Shown: in pieces, positions 36,265 to 47,099 of the stretch
Layout: each line of letters starts with the position of its first letter
Numbering within the stretch: position 1 is the first letter of the stretch
Assembly: GCF_003987315.1 (NCBI RefSeq)
Contig: NZ_PIPI01000001.1
Location: 434,001 to 498,000 of the forward strand
DNA from: Aliidiomarina haloalkalitolerans
Lineage (GTDB): Bacteria > Pseudomonadota > Gammaproteobacteria > Enterobacterales > Alteromonadaceae
Reading direction: 5' to 3'
Length of the DNA: 64,000 nt
Program-made: the position numbers and the translations under genes
The notes under the pieces: model-generated
Databases searched by the model: none
Told to the model about the DNA's origin: nothing
The model's input: the letters and a program-made list of their open reading frames with translations, nothing else

Positions 36265-37314
36265 ATGGCGCTATTCGAACACAAGGAATTTGATAACCAC
36301 GAACAAGTGGTTTTCTGTCACGACAAAGTTACCGGTCTTAAAGCGATCATCGCTGTGCACGACACCACTATGGGTCCAGCACTTGGCGGTACACGGATGT
36401 GGAGCTATGCCAACTCAGAAGAAGCGTTAACCGACGTGTTACGTTTGTCACGCGGTATGACTTATAAAAGTGCCCTCGCCGGCCTACCTTTAGGTGGCGG
36501 TAAGGCCGTAATCATCGGCGATGCCAAGAAAGATAAAAGCGAAGCTTTCTTTAAAGCCTATGGCCGTTTCGTCAATGCCTTAGGTGGTAAATACATTACT
36601 GCAGAAGATGTTAACATTCGTACCAGTGACATCGCCATTGTTGCAACTGAAACAGCTTATGTTGCCGGTACTGAAGGTAAAGCGGGTGATCCATCACCAC
36701 ATACCGCAGAAGGCACTTACTTAGGCCTGAAAGCAGCCGCAAAGCATGCCTTTGGTAGTGAAGACTTAAGCGGTTTGCGTATTGCCGTTCAAGGCCTTGG
36801 TGCGGTTGGCTACGATTTTGCTGAATACTGTGCAAAAGAAGGCGCGAAGCTAGTGGTCTGTGACGTTAATCAAGAAGCAGTTGACCGTGCAGTAGCAGAA
36901 CTTGGTGCTGAAGCCGTAAGTATTGACGCTATCTACGACGCTGATGTTGATGTTTACGCCCCGTGTGCTCTTGGTGCAACAATCAATGACGAAACCCTGA
37001 AGCGTATTAAAGCGAAAGTTATTGCTGGTAGCGCAAACAATCAGTTAGCGACGCCTGCACATGACAAAATTCTGAAAGACATGGGCATTCTTTACGCGCC
37101 TGATTATGTTATCAATGCGGGCGGTGTTATCCACGTCTGTTCAGAGGCTGCTAACTTCAGTTTTGAAGAAACAGCTGCGCGTGTTAAAGCGATTTATAAC
37201 ACGCTGGATAAAATCTTCACTCGTGCCACAGCAGAGAATCGCCCTACCGGTGAAATCGCTGACGAAATGGCTCGTGAAATTCTTGCCAAGAAACTGGCTG
37301 AGAAAACGGCTTAA
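36265..37314 (+). CDS. ldh: Leucine (branched-chain amino acid) dehydrogenase
   Basis: 349 residues from the ATG at 36265 (MALFEHKEFDNHEQVVFCHD), with GAGG upstream. Glu/Leu/Phe/Val dehydrogenase family: catalytic Lys in LPLGGGKAVI (~81), IRTSDIAIV and a Rossmann loop GLGAVGYDFAEYC (~175) with Asp after the strand (VVCDVN), implying NAD+. It deaminates Leu, Val and Ile to 2-oxo acids, the first step of catabolism. An in-frame longer start (TTG 36184) overlaps the palindrome and is unlikely. Confidence 0.93.
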   Translation: MALFEHKEFDNHEQVVFCHDKVTGLKAIIAVHDTTMGPALGGTRMWSYANSEEALTDVLRLSRGMTYKSALAGLPLGGGKAVIIGDAKKDKSEAFFKAYGRFVNALGGKYITAEDVNIRTSDIAIVATETAYVAGTEGKAGDPSPHTAEGTYLGLKAAAKHAFGSEDLSGLRIAVQGLGAVGYDFAEYCAKEGAKLVVCDVNQEAVDRAVAELGAEAVSIDAIYDADVDVYAPCALGATINDETLKRIKAKVIAGSANNQLATPAHDKILKDMGILYAPDYVINAGGVIHVCSEAANFSFEETAARVKAIYNTLDKIFTRATAENRPTGEIADEMAREILAKKLAEKTA

Positions 37315-37398
37315 AACTGTTGTAAGTTCAAGTTTGGTGAACGACTTGAGTAACAACAAGTCGTTCCTTGCTTAAGTTGCCCGATACATCTGTCGAAC

Positions 37399-37454
37399 AG
37401 TACTTATGAAACTGAATGTACGAAACTTAAAGTAAAAAACTTACAATAAGTCGC
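37399..37454 (+). repeat. Possible degenerate 14-bp tandem array after leucine dehydrogenase
   Basis: Steps of 14 give AGTACTTATGAAAC, TGAATGTACGAAAC, TTAAAGTAAAAAAC and TTACAATAAGTCGC; neighbours share 8 to 10 of 14 positions. It ends 8 nt before the terminator stem. Much weaker than the array at 12366-12477. A separate 9-bp inverted repeat AACGACTTG/CAAGTCGTT (37340-37365) lies closer to the stop. Confidence 0.4.
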
Positions 37455-37462
37455 TTAAAAAC

Positions 37463-37500
37463 AAAAAAGAGCTTTCACCGTCAGGTCAAAGCTCTTTTTT
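37463..37500. terminator. Bidirectional terminator between leucine dehydrogenase and ydiJ
   Basis: AAAAAAGAGCTTT (37463-37475) and AAAGCTCTTTTTT (37488-37500), 13-bp perfect stem with a 12-nt loop, between convergent genes. Confidence 0.9.
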
Positions 37501-37521
37501 TATGTGCATACTTTATTACTT

Positions 37522-40500
37522 TCAGTGCTCGTTAAAACAACGCGCTAACCACTGCACCGGATGCAATGGCTTCTGCGCGCCCTTCTTCCCTTTAGCGGCA
37601 GTCATACGTTCAACTTGGCAGCGACATGAGAAACCACTAGCGACCAACTGGGGGCCATGCTGTTCGACCTGTTCTTGCCAACTCAATGCATAGATCTGCT
37701 TGCTCAAACCCTGTTGTTCTCTTTCGTGCCCAAAGGTACCCGCCATGCCACAACAACCGACCGCTGGTGTGTTCAGTTCAACGCCGACCTGGGCAAAAAT
37801 TTGCTGCCATCGCTGCATGACACGCGGGTCTGCTGTTTGCTCGGTACAATGCGGCAAAAGAGTGACTGACTTGGCGGATGCCTTGGCGTACGCGCTCGCA
37901 TGCGCTTTCGATACGTTTGGCCAATTGCCTTGCGACAGCTGGGTTGCAAGAAATTCGTCGATGGTCAGAACGCTAAACGTCTCACTCAAGGGTATTTGTT
38001 CGTGACGGTACTCATCGCGAAAAACTAACGTTGTTGCTGCATCCATACCAACCATAGGACAGCCATATTGCTCCGCATAGCCGGCGAGTTTTGCTGCAGT
38101 ATGGCCAGCTTGATACTGGAATGTGGCTAAAAAACCTTTGACGTGGCTGGCTTTGCCATTCGCCATTAATGGCAGTAACACTGGTGTTTTACCCAATTGA
38201 ACGAGAACTTTTGCAAACGCGGCAACGACATCGGCGTTAAAACAACTGGTAAACGCGTCCTGAACGATGAGTACATACTGTTCGCGAATCTGTGCTTGAG
38301 TTAACGTCGCCGCCGCCGATTCGAACTGAGTCAGCGACATCACCTGCTGCGGTAATTGTCGGCTTAACTTTGGCACCGAAAACCGCGGTATATCCTGATA
38401 GCCAAACCACCAAGCCAAAACTTTTTTGCTAAACAAATTTTGACTCAACAAATTGCCTAACCTTGGCGTCTTTGCGAAGCGGCTAAAGAACTTCTCACCA
38501 TCACGCACGAGAAAGTCCCGCCACGGTCGGCGATAGCGTTGGTGATAGGTTGCATAAAACAACGCTCGCTGACGCGGAATATCAACTTTCACTGGACATT
38601 GGCTGGCACAGGCTTTACACGCTAAACACGTATCGAGACTGGCACGGACTTCATGGTTGAAATCTGCTTTCGTCGTAGATTCAGTCGCCAATCGAAGGTT
38701 TTGCCACATGCTTGGCTCGGCTAGCGAGTTGCTTAGCGCATAACCCTGCTCACCCGCTTGTCGTGCCCACTCACGCAACAAACTAGCTCGACCCTTGGGT
38801 GAATAACGCTTGTCTTTACTGGCTCGAAACGAAGGACACATGGCAGCTTGTGCATCAAAATTAAAACATAGGCCATTGCCATTGCAATCCATTGCGCCGC
38901 CGATAAGCGCTTGGCTAGCCAGAGGTATTTGCCGATCGTACCAGCCGCGCTTGCGGGCATCGACCGAGACCAAACGCTGTTGTTTTCGTTCACTTCCCAG
39001 TGGTGTACAAATTTTACCCGGATTAAAGCGATTGTTCGGGTCGAACGCCGACTTAATCTTCCGTAGTTCGGTAAACAGTTCATCGCCAAAAAACTCAGGG
39101 CCATATTCAGAGCGAAAACCTTTACCATGCTCGCCCCACATGAGTCCGCCATATTTAGCCGTTAACTGCACAACCTTATCGCTAATCTCGCGAACGAGCT
39201 GCTCACTTGCAGGATCTTGCATATCTAGCGCTGGCCGCACATGCAACACACCGGCATCAACATGACCAAACATGCCGTAGTGCAATCCATAACTATCTAG
39301 CAAATGGCGAAATTCAAGAATGTAATCGGCAAGTTGTTCTGGTGGCACTACGGTGTCTTCGACAAAAGCGACCGGTTTTGCAGACCCTTTTGTTGCACCC
39401 AAGAGACCGACTGCTTTCTTACGCATGGCATAAATGCGCTGAATACTTTCTGCGTCACGACAGATTTGATAGCCAATCACACCACTCGCATGGGGATCGA
39501 GCGCCTTTAAATTATTCAGTAATGCTTTTACTTTATCCCCAAGCTCAGCTTGGTCATGGGCGGTAAATTCAAGAATATTAATGCCGTCCATACGATATGG
39601 CGGCACATCGGTAAGCAAGTCGCTAACTTGATGCCAGACGATATCGTTGCGGGCTAAATCGAGTACATTACTGTCGATGGTTTCAACCGAAGTCGCCTGC
39701 GCGCGGACTAATGCAGGGGCATGGCGCAACGCATCCTGAAAATCTAAGTACTTAATGTTCACCAACACCTTAAAGTTCGGTTGTGGTGTGATATTGAGTT
39801 TGGCTTCTGTGACTAAGGCAAGCGTGCCTTCTGCCCCCGCGATTAAGCGACTAAGGTCGACGCAATCGGTGTCTTCATCATATGCATGTTTGAGATCATA
39901 CCCCGTCAGGAAACGATTCAACGGCGGAAAGCGCGCATCGATCTCAGCTTTCATCGTCTGACAAGTCGCTAATACTTGCCGATAAATTTGCCCAACGGTG
40001 GTTTCTTCCGTTGCTATTTTCTCCGCTTGGTTGCGACTAAGCGGTTGTGAATGCAACATTTCGCCGTTAGCGAGGACACTCTTCAGTGCCAAAATATGAT
40101 CGCTCGTTTTACCGTAAATAAGACTGCCTTGACCTGAGGCATCGGTTGCGATCATGCCGCCGATGGTGCAACGATTACTCGTTGACGTGTCCGGCGCAAA
40201 GAAATAACCATGCGGCGCTAGGGCTTGATTCAATTGGTCTTTAACGACGCCAGCTTCCACCCGCACCCATCCCTCTTGCGGGTTAATTTCGAGAATTTTA
40301 TTCATGTGCCGACTGAGGTCGATGATGACCCCAGTGGTTAACGATTGACCATTGGTACCCGTTCCGCCGCCGCGGGCGGTAAAGGTGATTGAGTTAAATT
40401 CACGGCGATTGGCTGTGCGTACGATACAACGCACGTCTTGACTGCCACGTGGATATAAGATGGCCTGTGGAATCGCTTGATAGATACTGTTATCGGTTGC

Positions 40501-40632
40501 GGCAACGACGCGCGCGGCATCGCCCGCTTCAATGTCACCGATAAAACCAGACTTCTTTAATTGCGCGAGAAATGCCCGAGTTTCCTCGGGCAAATCCAGT
40601 TTTTTATCCAGTACGGGTATTTGTGTGCTCAT
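37522..40632 (-). CDS. ydiJ: FAD and Fe-S oxidoreductase, YdiJ/D-2-hydroxyglutarate dehydrogenase type
   Basis: 1036 residues. N-terminal FAD-binding PCMH domain (ILYPRGSQDVRCIVR; RGGGTGTNGQSLTTGVIIDLSRHMNKI), FAD-oxidase C-terminal domain (GHVDAGVLHVRPALDM; GEHGKGFRSEYGPEFFG; FDPNNRFNPGK), then an iron-sulfur module with CLACKACASQCPVKVDIPR and a Cys-rich region near the end (PHCTEQTA, VGCCGMAG). E. coli YdiJ has the same layout and has been linked to D-2-hydroxyglutarate oxidation; D-lactate is an alternative. It begins 20 nt after ppsA on the same strand with AAAGGTG upstream. Confidence 0.88.
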   Translation of the reverse strand: MSTQIPVLDKKLDLPEETRAFLAQLKKSGFIGDIEAGDAARVVAATDNSIYQAIPQAILYPRGSQDVRCIVRTANRREFNSITFTARGGGTGTNGQSLTTGVIIDLSRHMNKILEINPQEGWVRVEAGVVKDQLNQALAPHGYFFAPDTSTSNRCTIGGMIATDASGQGSLIYGKTSDHILALKSVLANGEMLHSQPLSRNQAEKIATEETTVGQIYRQVLATCQTMKAEIDARFPPLNRFLTGYDLKHAYDEDTDCVDLSRLIAGAEGTLALVTEAKLNITPQPNFKVLVNIKYLDFQDALRHAPALVRAQATSVETIDSNVLDLARNDIVWHQVSDLLTDVPPYRMDGINILEFTAHDQAELGDKVKALLNNLKALDPHASGVIGYQICRDAESIQRIYAMRKKAVGLLGATKGSAKPVAFVEDTVVPPEQLADYILEFRHLLDSYGLHYGMFGHVDAGVLHVRPALDMQDPASEQLVREISDKVVQLTAKYGGLMWGEHGKGFRSEYGPEFFGDELFTELRKIKSAFDPNNRFNPGKICTPLGSERKQQRLVSVDARKRGWYDRQIPLASQALIGGAMDCNGNGLCFNFDAQAAMCPSFRASKDKRYSPKGRASLLREWARQAGEQGYALSNSLAEPSMWQNLRLATESTTKADFNHEVRASLDTCLACKACASQCPVKVDIPRQRALFYATYHQRYRRPWRDFLVRDGEKFFSRFAKTPRLGNLLSQNLFSKKVLAWWFGYQDIPRFSVPKLSRQLPQQVMSLTQFESAAATLTQAQIREQYVLIVQDAFTSCFNADVVAAFAKVLVQLGKTPVLLPLMANGKASHVKGFLATFQYQAGHTAAKLAGYAEQYGCPMVGMDAATTLVFRDEYRHEQIPLSETFSVLTIDEFLATQLSQGNWPNVSKAHASAYAKASAKSVTLLPHCTEQTADPRVMQRWQQIFAQVGVELNTPAVGCCGMAGTFGHEREQQGLSKQIYALSWQEQVEQHGPQLVASGFSCRCQVERMTAAKGKKGAQKPLHPVQWLARCFNEH

Positions 40633-40652
40633 ATCCGCACCTTTTACGACAA

Positions 40653-43028
40653 TTAAGACTTCTGTAAATGCTCAGCAAGGTAAATCCAAGTATCAACAAC
40701 GGTGTCAGGGTTTAGTGAGACAGAATCGATTCCCTGTTCCACTAGCCACTGTGCAAAGTCAGCGTGATCTGACGGACCTTGACCACAAATACCGACATAT
40801 TTACCCCGTCGTTTTGCAGTTTGAATCGCCATCGACAACAAGGCTTTCACCGCTTCGTTACGCTCGTCGAAGAGATGAGCAATAACGCCTGAGTCACGAT
40901 CTAAACCAAGGGTTAGCTGGGTCAAGTCGTTCGACCCAATTGAGAAACCATCAAAAATATCAAGGAACTGATCTGCCAACACCGCGTTCGATGGCAATTC
41001 ACACATCATGATGACACGTAGACCATTTTCACCTTGGCGTAAGCCATGCTTAGCTAATAAATCGATGACTTGGCGCCCTTCTTCAAGCGTCCGCACAAAT
41101 GGAATCATCACCTCAACGTTGGTTAAACCCATGACGTTGCGCACGCGCTTAATCGCTTCGCATTCAAGCGCAAAGCAATCAACGAAGTCAGCTGATAAAT
41201 AACGCGATGCACCGCGGAAGCCCAACATCGGGTTTTCTTCCTCTGGCTCGTACTGACGACCACCGATTAAGTTGGCATATTCATTTGATTTGAAGTCAGA
41301 CATGCGCACGATTACGCGCTCTGGCGCAAACGATGCACCGATGGTCGAGATACCTTCAACAAGACGCTCAATGTAGAATTCACGCGGGCTTTCATAGCCT
41401 GCGATAATATCTTTAATGAGGGCCTGCAACTCTGGCGTTTGATCATCAAAATGTAGTAAGGCTTTCGGGTGAACGCCGATCATGCGGTTAATAATAAACT
41501 CAAGACGCGCTAAGCCAACACCTGCATGGGGTAAACGAGCAAAATCGAATGCGCGATCTGGGTTACCCACGTTTTGCATGATTTTTAACGGCAACGGCGG
41601 CATATTGCCAACTTCCGAATGACTAACTTCAAAGTCAAGTAAACCCGCATAAACATGGCCCGTGTCGCCTTCTGAGCAAGACACAGTGACATCGTCACCG
41701 TCGTTAATCTTCGCTGTTGCGTCACCACAGCCAACAATAGCTGGGATACCCAGTTCGCGCGCAATAATCGCCGCATGGCAGGTACGGCCACCGCGGTTAG
41801 TGACAATTGCTGCTGCCCGTTTCATGATCGGCTCCCAGTCTGGGTCGGTCATGTCAGTGACCAAAACATCACCTGGTTGAACCTGATCCATATCCGCAAT
41901 CGAATCGAGCACGCGCGCCTTGCCTTTGCCTATTTTTTGACCAATCGCACGGCCTGTGACTAACACGTCGGAATGGCCTTTCAGTGCAAAGCGTTCGATT
42001 TGGTTACTACTCTCGTTTGAGCGCACTGTTTCTGGACGTGCCTGTACAATGTACAGTTTGCCGTCGAGACCGTCTTTCGCCCATTCGATATCCATTGGCC
42101 GGCCATAATGCTGCTCGATAATGACCGCTTGTTTAGCCAATTCGAGAATTTCGTCATTGGTTAATGAGAATTTCTTCTGACGTGCTTCTTCAACGTCCTG
42201 AACTTGCACTTGTTTACCGTGGTCATCACTGCCGGAATAAACCATTTCAACTTTTTTGCTACCCATAGTGCGGCGAATAACCGCTGGCCGTCCGGCCATC
42301 AACGTAGGCTTATGCACGTGGAACTCGTCCGGGTTTACGGCGCCTTGCACAACCATCTCACCTAAACCATAGGACGAAGTAATGAACACGACTTGGTCAA
42401 AACCCGACTCGGTGTCAATTGAAAACATGACGCCAGAGCTTGCAAGGTCGCTGCGCACCATGCGCTGGATACCAGCCGATAGCGCTACGCCGCGGTGGTC
42501 GTAACCTTGATGCACACGATATGAAATGGCGCGGTCATTAAACAACGAAGCAAAGACGTGCTTAATGGCTTCCATGACAGCGTCGATTCCTTTTACGTTC
42601 AAGAACGTTTCTTGCTGACCAGCGAACGATGCGTCAGGCATATCTTCCGCTGTAGCCGAACTACGCACTGCAAAACTGGCGTCTTGCATACCGCCGCTGA
42701 GCTCCGCATAACTCTCACGAATCGCAGATTCTAGTTCTGGCGTAAATGGTGTGTCGATGATCCATTGGCGAATCTTGGCACCGGCTTCGGCAAGGTCTTT
42801 GATATTATCAACGTCGAGGGTATCGAGGAGGTCGTGGATTCGGGCGTTAAGGCCGCTTTGTTCAAGGAAGGTATTAAAAGCATAAGACGTGGTCGCGAAG
42901 CCGCCGGGGACGGTAACGCCTGCATGGGCAAGGTTACTTATCATCTCCCCAAGCGAGGCGTTCTTGCCACCGACTCGGTTAACATCGCCCATTCCTAAGT
43001 CTTGATACCAAAGCACGTAATCTTGCAC
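40653..43028 (-). CDS. ppsA: Phosphoenolpyruvate synthase
   Basis: 791 residues, the normal PpsA length. ATP-grasp N-terminus ([37 protein letters not shown]), phosphohistidine in [23 protein letters not shown] (~416), and a TIM-barrel C-terminus with [17 protein letters not shown] and the catalytic Cys in [10 protein letters not shown]. It makes phosphoenolpyruvate from pyruvate and ATP for gluconeogenesis. Divergent from ppsR, whose product regulates it; 99 bp separate the two starts. Confidence 0.98.
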   Translation of the reverse strand: MQDYVLWYQDLGMGDVNRVGGKNASLGEMISNLAHAGVTVPGGFATTSYAFNTFLEQSGLNARIHDLLDTLDVDNIKDLAEAGAKIRQWIIDTPFTPELESAIRESYAELSGGMQDASFAVRSSATAEDMPDASFAGQQETFLNVKGIDAVMEAIKHVFASLFNDRAISYRVHQGYDHRGVALSAGIQRMVRSDLASSGVMFSIDTESGFDQVVFITSSYGLGEMVVQGAVNPDEFHVHKPTLMAGRPAVIRRTMGSKKVEMVYSGSDDHGKQVQVQDVEEARQKKFSLTNDEILELAKQAVIIEQHYGRPMDIEWAKDGLDGKLYIVQARPETVRSNESSNQIERFALKGHSDVLVTGRAIGQKIGKGKARVLDSIADMDQVQPGDVLVTDMTDPDWEPIMKRAAAIVTNRGGRTCHAAIIARELGIPAIVGCGDATAKINDGDDVTVSCSEGDTGHVYAGLLDFEVSHSEVGNMPPLPLKIMQNVGNPDRAFDFARLPHAGVGLARLEFIINRMIGVHPKALLHFDDQTPELQALIKDIIAGYESPREFYIERLVEGISTIGASFAPERVIVRMSDFKSNEYANLIGGRQYEPEEENPMLGFRGASRYLSADFVDCFALECEAIKRVRNVMGLTNVEVMIPFVRTLEEGRQVIDLLAKHGLRQGENGLRVIMMCELPSNAVLADQFLDIFDGFSIGSNDLTQLTLGLDRDSGVIAHLFDERNEAVKALLSMAIQTAKRRGKYVGICGQGPSDHADFAQWLVEQGIDSVSLNPDTVVDTWIYLAEHLQKS

Positions 43029-43127
43029 GGTCTATTCCTTTTCACTGTGGGATAAAGTTGCAATCATTTTACACGGTAGGTCGCAACAAGTTAACATCTG
43101 AATTCCATTCCTTTGAGTGTTTTTATC

Positions 43128-43934
43128 ATGCGCACAGCTTTTTACATCTCTGACGGCACAGCTTTAACCTCTGAAACCTTTGGCCATGCCATATTATCGC
43201 TCTTTCCGGTTGAGTTTCAGCACAAAACACTGCCCTTTATTGATGACGCTGAAAAAGCTTTACGCGCCGTCGACGAAATCAATTCAGCATTCGCCGAAAC
43301 CGGTGAACGGCCGCTGATCTTTCATACCTTTGTTGATCCGGCTATCAAACGCGTCATCACCACCAGTGACGGCGTCTGCTATGACTTTCTCGACCATTAT
43401 GTTGCTCCAGTTCAAGCCGAACTCGGTGTTGCTGCACAGCCAAAAACCAACCGCACTCATGGTCTCAACCATGAATATAACTTCCGGATTGATGCGATTA
43501 ATTACACCCTCGAAAATGACGACGGTGTCACGACGCGTAATTATCCAGAGGCCGATATTATTTTGATTGGCGCCTCACGCACCGGTAAAACACCAACCTG
43601 TATCTATCTAGCATTGCAGTATGGTATTAAAGCAGCAAACTACCCACTCACAGAAGAAGATATGGGTCATTTAGAATTACCTTACGAACTGAAAATGCAG
43701 CGCCACAAGCTCTTTGGCTTAACGATTGATGTTGACCGTTTACAGAGTATTCGGGAAGCACGCAGAGCCAACAGTCGCTACGCTTCGTTGGAGCAGTGTC
43801 AGCTGGAAATTGATGAAATCGAAGGGTTATACCGACGCGAGGCGATTCCATATCTGAATTCAACCCATGCGTCGGTTGAAGAAATTGCCGCTAAAATTAT
43901 GACCATCGCCAAATTAAAGCGGCATCGTTATTAA
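43128..43934 (+). CDS. ppsR: PpsA regulatory kinase/pyrophosphorylase PpsR
   Basis: 268 residues from the ATG at 43128 ([21 protein letters not shown]). DUF299 family: P-loop [15 protein letters not shown] (~148), [37 protein letters not shown] and [12 protein letters not shown]-like [16 protein letters not shown]. It inactivates PpsA by ADP-dependent phosphorylation of a Thr next to the catalytic His and reactivates it with phosphate. The stop overlaps the stop of the convergent DAHP synthase gene (TTAA shared). Confidence 0.97.
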   Translation: MRTAFYISDGTALTSETFGHAILSLFPVEFQHKTLPFIDDAEKALRAVDEINSAFAETGERPLIFHTFVDPAIKRVITTSDGVCYDFLDHYVAPVQAELGVAAQPKTNRTHGLNHEYNFRIDAINYTLENDDGVTTRNYPEADIILIGASRTGKTPTCIYLALQYGIKAANYPLTEEDMGHLELPYELKMQRHKLFGLTIDVDRLQSIREARRANSRYASLEQCQLEIDEIEGLYRREAIPYLNSTHASVEEIAAKIMTIAKLKRHRY

Positions 43935-45289
43935 GCACCCTGCCCTTGACGTGCTTTGCCAAGCGACTCAGACACAAGAAAGGCTAACTCTAAGACTTGG
44001 TCCGCGTTAAGACGCGGATCGCATTGGGTTAAATAGCGTTCGGCCAAATCATCTTGAGAAATTTTATAGGCGCCACCGGTACATTCAGTGACATCTTCCC
44101 CCGTCATTTCTAAGTGAATACCACCGGCATAGCTACCTTCAGCTTGATGCACCGCAAAAAACTGCCGCAACTCACGAATAATCGCCGAGAAGTCACGGGT
44201 TTTATAGCCATTTCCCGCTTTCACTGTATTGCCATGCATTGGATCACTTGACCAAACCACTAAACGCCCTTCATTCTGGACACGGCGAATGAGTTTCGGC
44301 AAATTCTCAGCCAAATTATCAGCACCCATGCGGGTAATAAAGGTCAAACGACCCGGAATATTCTGCGGGTTGAGCTTGTCGATGATCGCCATGACATCGT
44401 CTTCGGTCGCATTTGGGCCAATTTTCACGCCAATTGGGTTTTTAATGCCACTGAAAAATTCCATGTGGGCATGATCAAGTTGACGGGTACGTTCACCCAT
44501 CCAGACCATATGCGCTGAGCAGTTATACGGCAGCCCCGTTAAGCTATCGGTGCGGGTCAAGGCTTCCTCGTAAGGCAGCAATAACGCCTCGTGGGAGGTA
44601 AACAACTCGGTTTCATGAATGGTTGGATGCGTTTCTGCGGTAATTCCGAGTACTTCCATAAAGTGCAAGGACTCTTGAATACGCTCGGCAATGGCTTGGT
44701 ATTTTTCTTTCATGGGGTTCGCATTGACAAAGCCCATGTTCCATTTGTGCACTTTGTGCAGGTCGGCAAAGCCACCTTGAGCAAAGGCACGCAATAGATT
44801 CAAGCATGCTGCCGAATGGTGATAAGCAGTCAACATGCGATTGGGGTCAGGCACCCGAGCTTCGGCAGTGAAATCAGCTCCGTTAATGATGTCGCCACGA
44901 TAACTTGGCAACTCAATCCCATCGATGATTTCAGTGTCACTGGAGCGCGGTTTAGCAAACTGCCCCGCCATTCGTGCGACTTTGGTCACCGGCACCGACC
45001 CTGCGAACGTTAGTACTATCGCCATTTGCAACATCACTTTGAACGTATCGCGAATTTTCGGTGCGGTGAAGTCACGAAAAGACTCGGCGCAATCGCCACC
45101 TTGCAGTAAAAAACCATTACCTTGGCACACTTGTCCTAAATGGCCTTCGAGGCGCCGGATTTCCTCCGCAAAAACTAACGGTGGATATCGTTTTAATTGG
45201 CTTTCCACATAGTGCAACGCGTCCTGGTCAGGATAGTGCGGTTGTTGCTGAATGGGAAAATTACGCCAACTTTGGGGACTCCACGTCAT
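43931..45289 (-). CDS. Class II (plant-type) DAHP synthase
   Basis: 452 residues from the ATG at 45289 ([21 protein letters not shown]), with GAGG upstream; the longer frame from 45343 adds a non-family tail. Motifs: [68 protein letters not shown] and [15 protein letters not shown]. It condenses phosphoenolpyruvate with erythrose 4-phosphate, the first shikimate step. In E. coli the corresponding spot after ppsR holds aroH, a class I enzyme of different sequence. Confidence 0.95.
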   Translation of the reverse strand: MTWSPQSWRNFPIQQQPHYPDQDALHYVESQLKRYPPLVFAEEIRRLEGHLGQVCQGNGFLLQGGDCAESFRDFTAPKIRDTFKVMLQMAIVLTFAGSVPVTKVARMAGQFAKPRSSDTEIIDGIELPSYRGDIINGADFTAEARVPDPNRMLTAYHHSAACLNLLRAFAQGGFADLHKVHKWNMGFVNANPMKEKYQAIAERIQESLHFMEVLGITAETHPTIHETELFTSHEALLLPYEEALTRTDSLTGLPYNCSAHMVWMGERTRQLDHAHMEFFSGIKNPIGVKIGPNATEDDVMAIIDKLNPQNIPGRLTFITRMGADNLAENLPKLIRRVQNEGRLVVWSSDPMHGNTVKAGNGYKTRDFSAIIRELRQFFAVHQAEGSYAGGIHLEMTGEDVTECTGGAYKISQDDLAERYLTQCDPRLNADQVLELAFLVSESLGKARQGQGA

Positions 45290-45433
45290 TTTTGAATACC
45301 TCGTTACTGCATTTAGGAAATAACTGCCCAGAAAGACAGCCAAACAACATTAATTAAGTTGTATAAAATTATTGGGCAAGCCTTCAATTTAGCGACTGCC
45401 AGCTGGGAATGCAACGCTTTCTTAGTGAATTTG

Positions 45434-46072
45434 CTATTTAGGCCGTGGAACTGTCAAAATCTCACCTAGCGTGCCGTATTGATTAGCCCCTAATCGGGCC
45501 AATGGCGCGATACCGTCAGCGGCGATTTCGAGTCGCTCTGACACCTCGCCGTTCGGCTTTTCAATCCGCGTTGTGGTCACCACGTCATCAGCAACGTAAA
45601 GCTGAATGATTTCGCCAAAAACCAGCGTTTGTGGTGCTCCTGGCACGGCTTGTTTGGCGTGTAATCTACACCCAAAAGCGACCTTGCAATCACGTAACCG
45701 CGGCAATGGAAAGCCCTCAAATTCGACCAATGCCTCATTGATATGGTCTAACTCCGATTCTTCTGCAGGTAATGTTCGCGAACTCTCGGTCACCGCTGCC
45801 GCTTGACGCGCTGAGGCAATGTGGACGACAAAATACGGCTGATGATCGAGGTTGGTTTTACTATCTTTTCCAACTCCCGGAGTCTTATCACCGACTGAAA
45901 ACATTAATAGAGGTGGCTGCGACGACACCGCCGTAAAATAAGAAAATGGCGCTAGATTGAAGTGTCCGTTGGTATGTTCCGTCAATACCCACGCCACAGG
46001 GCGTGGGATGAGGGTTTGCGTGACCAAATGATAGATTGCTGTACTGCTTTGTTCCGCAAAGGGAATAATCAT
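45434..46072 (-). CDS. Flavin reductase-like FMN-binding protein
   Basis: 212 residues. Split-barrel flavoprotein of the DIM6/NTAB type: LIPRPVAWVLTEHTNGHFNLAPFSYFTAVSSQPPLLMFSVG (the P-R-P-V-A-W-V and N-L-A-P-x-S-x-F motifs), then YFVVHIAS and LVFGEIIQLYV. It likely binds FMN; the electron acceptor is unknown. It overlaps the htpX stop (TAATG), so it is probably co-transcribed with htpX. Confidence 0.88.
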   Translation of the reverse strand: MIIPFAEQSSTAIYHLVTQTLIPRPVAWVLTEHTNGHFNLAPFSYFTAVSSQPPLLMFSVGDKTPGVGKDSKTNLDHQPYFVVHIASARQAAAVTESSRTLPAEESELDHINEALVEFEGFPLPRLRDCKVAFGCRLHAKQAVPGAPQTLVFGEIIQLYVADDVVTTTRIEKPNGEVSERLEIAADGIAPLARLGANQYGTLGEILTVPRPK

Positions 46073-46953
46073 TAAAACCGTCCTTCTCTCAGTGCCTGAA
46101 TACGCTTTTCGAGCGGCGGATGCGTCATCATTAGTTCGCCTTTCGCTAATTTGCCTTTAATTCCGAACGCCAACATCCGATCATCGAGTTGCGACTCGCG
46201 GCCTTGCGACAAACGCTGCAGCGCAGCAATCATTTTGTTGGCGCCAACCAGTTTTGCAGCGCCAGCATCGGCACGATATTCACGCTGACGCGAGAAATAA
46301 AAGACAATCAAGCTGGCCAAAGCGCCAAAGAGAATTTCAAACAAGATAACCAAGCCAAAATAAGCAAAACCGCCGCCACCATGATGGCCGCCCTGTTGAT
46401 TGCCGCGCAAAGCGCTATTAATCAAACCCGCAACAACCCGCGCAAGGAAGATGACGAAGGTGTTCACAACGCCTTGGATTAACGTCAAGGTCACCATATC
46501 ACCATTCGCAACATGGCTGACTTCGTGTGCCAGTACTGCTTCGACTTCATCTTTCGTCATACTACGCAATAAACCAGTGGACACCGCCACTAACGAGTCA
46601 TTCTTACCTGGTCCAGTGGCAAATGCATTGGGTTCTGGCGAATCATAAATGGCCACCTCTGGCATTTTAATGCCCGCTTGCTTGGCTTGCCGTTCGACAG
46701 TGGCGACTAACCAACGCTCAGCATCGTTGCGTGGTTGCGTAATTACCTGCGCCCCAGTTGAACGCTTAGCCATCCATTTCGACATAAACAGAGAAATGAA
46801 TGCCCCACCAAAACCAAATAGCGCAGCAAAAACTAAAAGGCCCTGATAACTACCAAAGTCGATACCAAAAACCGCCATAAGGATGTTAAGGACAATGCTT
46901 AACACCACAATGACAGCTAGGTTTGTTGCAAGAAAAAGGACGACGCGTTTCAT
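46072..46953 (-). CDS. htpX: Membrane zinc protease HtpX
   Basis: 293 residues. Two N-terminal membrane helices, zinc motif [14 protein letters not shown] (HEVSH), third ligand region [20 protein letters not shown] (Glu), and two further hydrophobic stretches, one with a Gly/His-rich loop ([12 protein letters not shown]). The C-terminus [13 protein letters not shown] is typical. It degrades misfolded inner-membrane proteins with FtsH. Confidence 0.97.
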   Translation of the reverse strand: MKRVVLFLATNLAVIVVLSIVLNILMAVFGIDFGSYQGLLVFAALFGFGGAFISLFMSKWMAKRSTGAQVITQPRNDAERWLVATVERQAKQAGIKMPEVAIYDSPEPNAFATGPGKNDSLVAVSTGLLRSMTKDEVEAVLAHEVSHVANGDMVTLTLIQGVVNTFVIFLARVVAGLINSALRGNQQGGHHGGGGFAYFGLVILFEILFGALASLIVFYFSRQREYRADAGAAKLVGANKMIAALQRLSQGRESQLDDRMLAFGIKGKLAKGELMMTHPPLEKRIQALREGRF

Positions 46954-47099
46954 GTGATACCTCTTAACTCAGTCGTTGTGACTGCCAATTAGGCTTAGAT
47001 TAAGGCTCAACAGGCAGTTGCTATTTAGGTTATGATATGGGGAAAATTTTCCGCATATTCAAGCATGAATTCGGTGTAATCAACAGGAAATTAGTGACC

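Noticed and set aside
37340-37365. Inverted repeat AACGACTTG/CAAGTCGTT as a terminator of leucine dehydrogenase
   Set aside because: No T-run follows; the strong terminator is at 37463-37500.
38810-39265. 151-codon plus-strand frame inside ydiJ
   Set aside because: Antisense shadow of a long gene with full family motifs; no ribosome site or recognisable domain.
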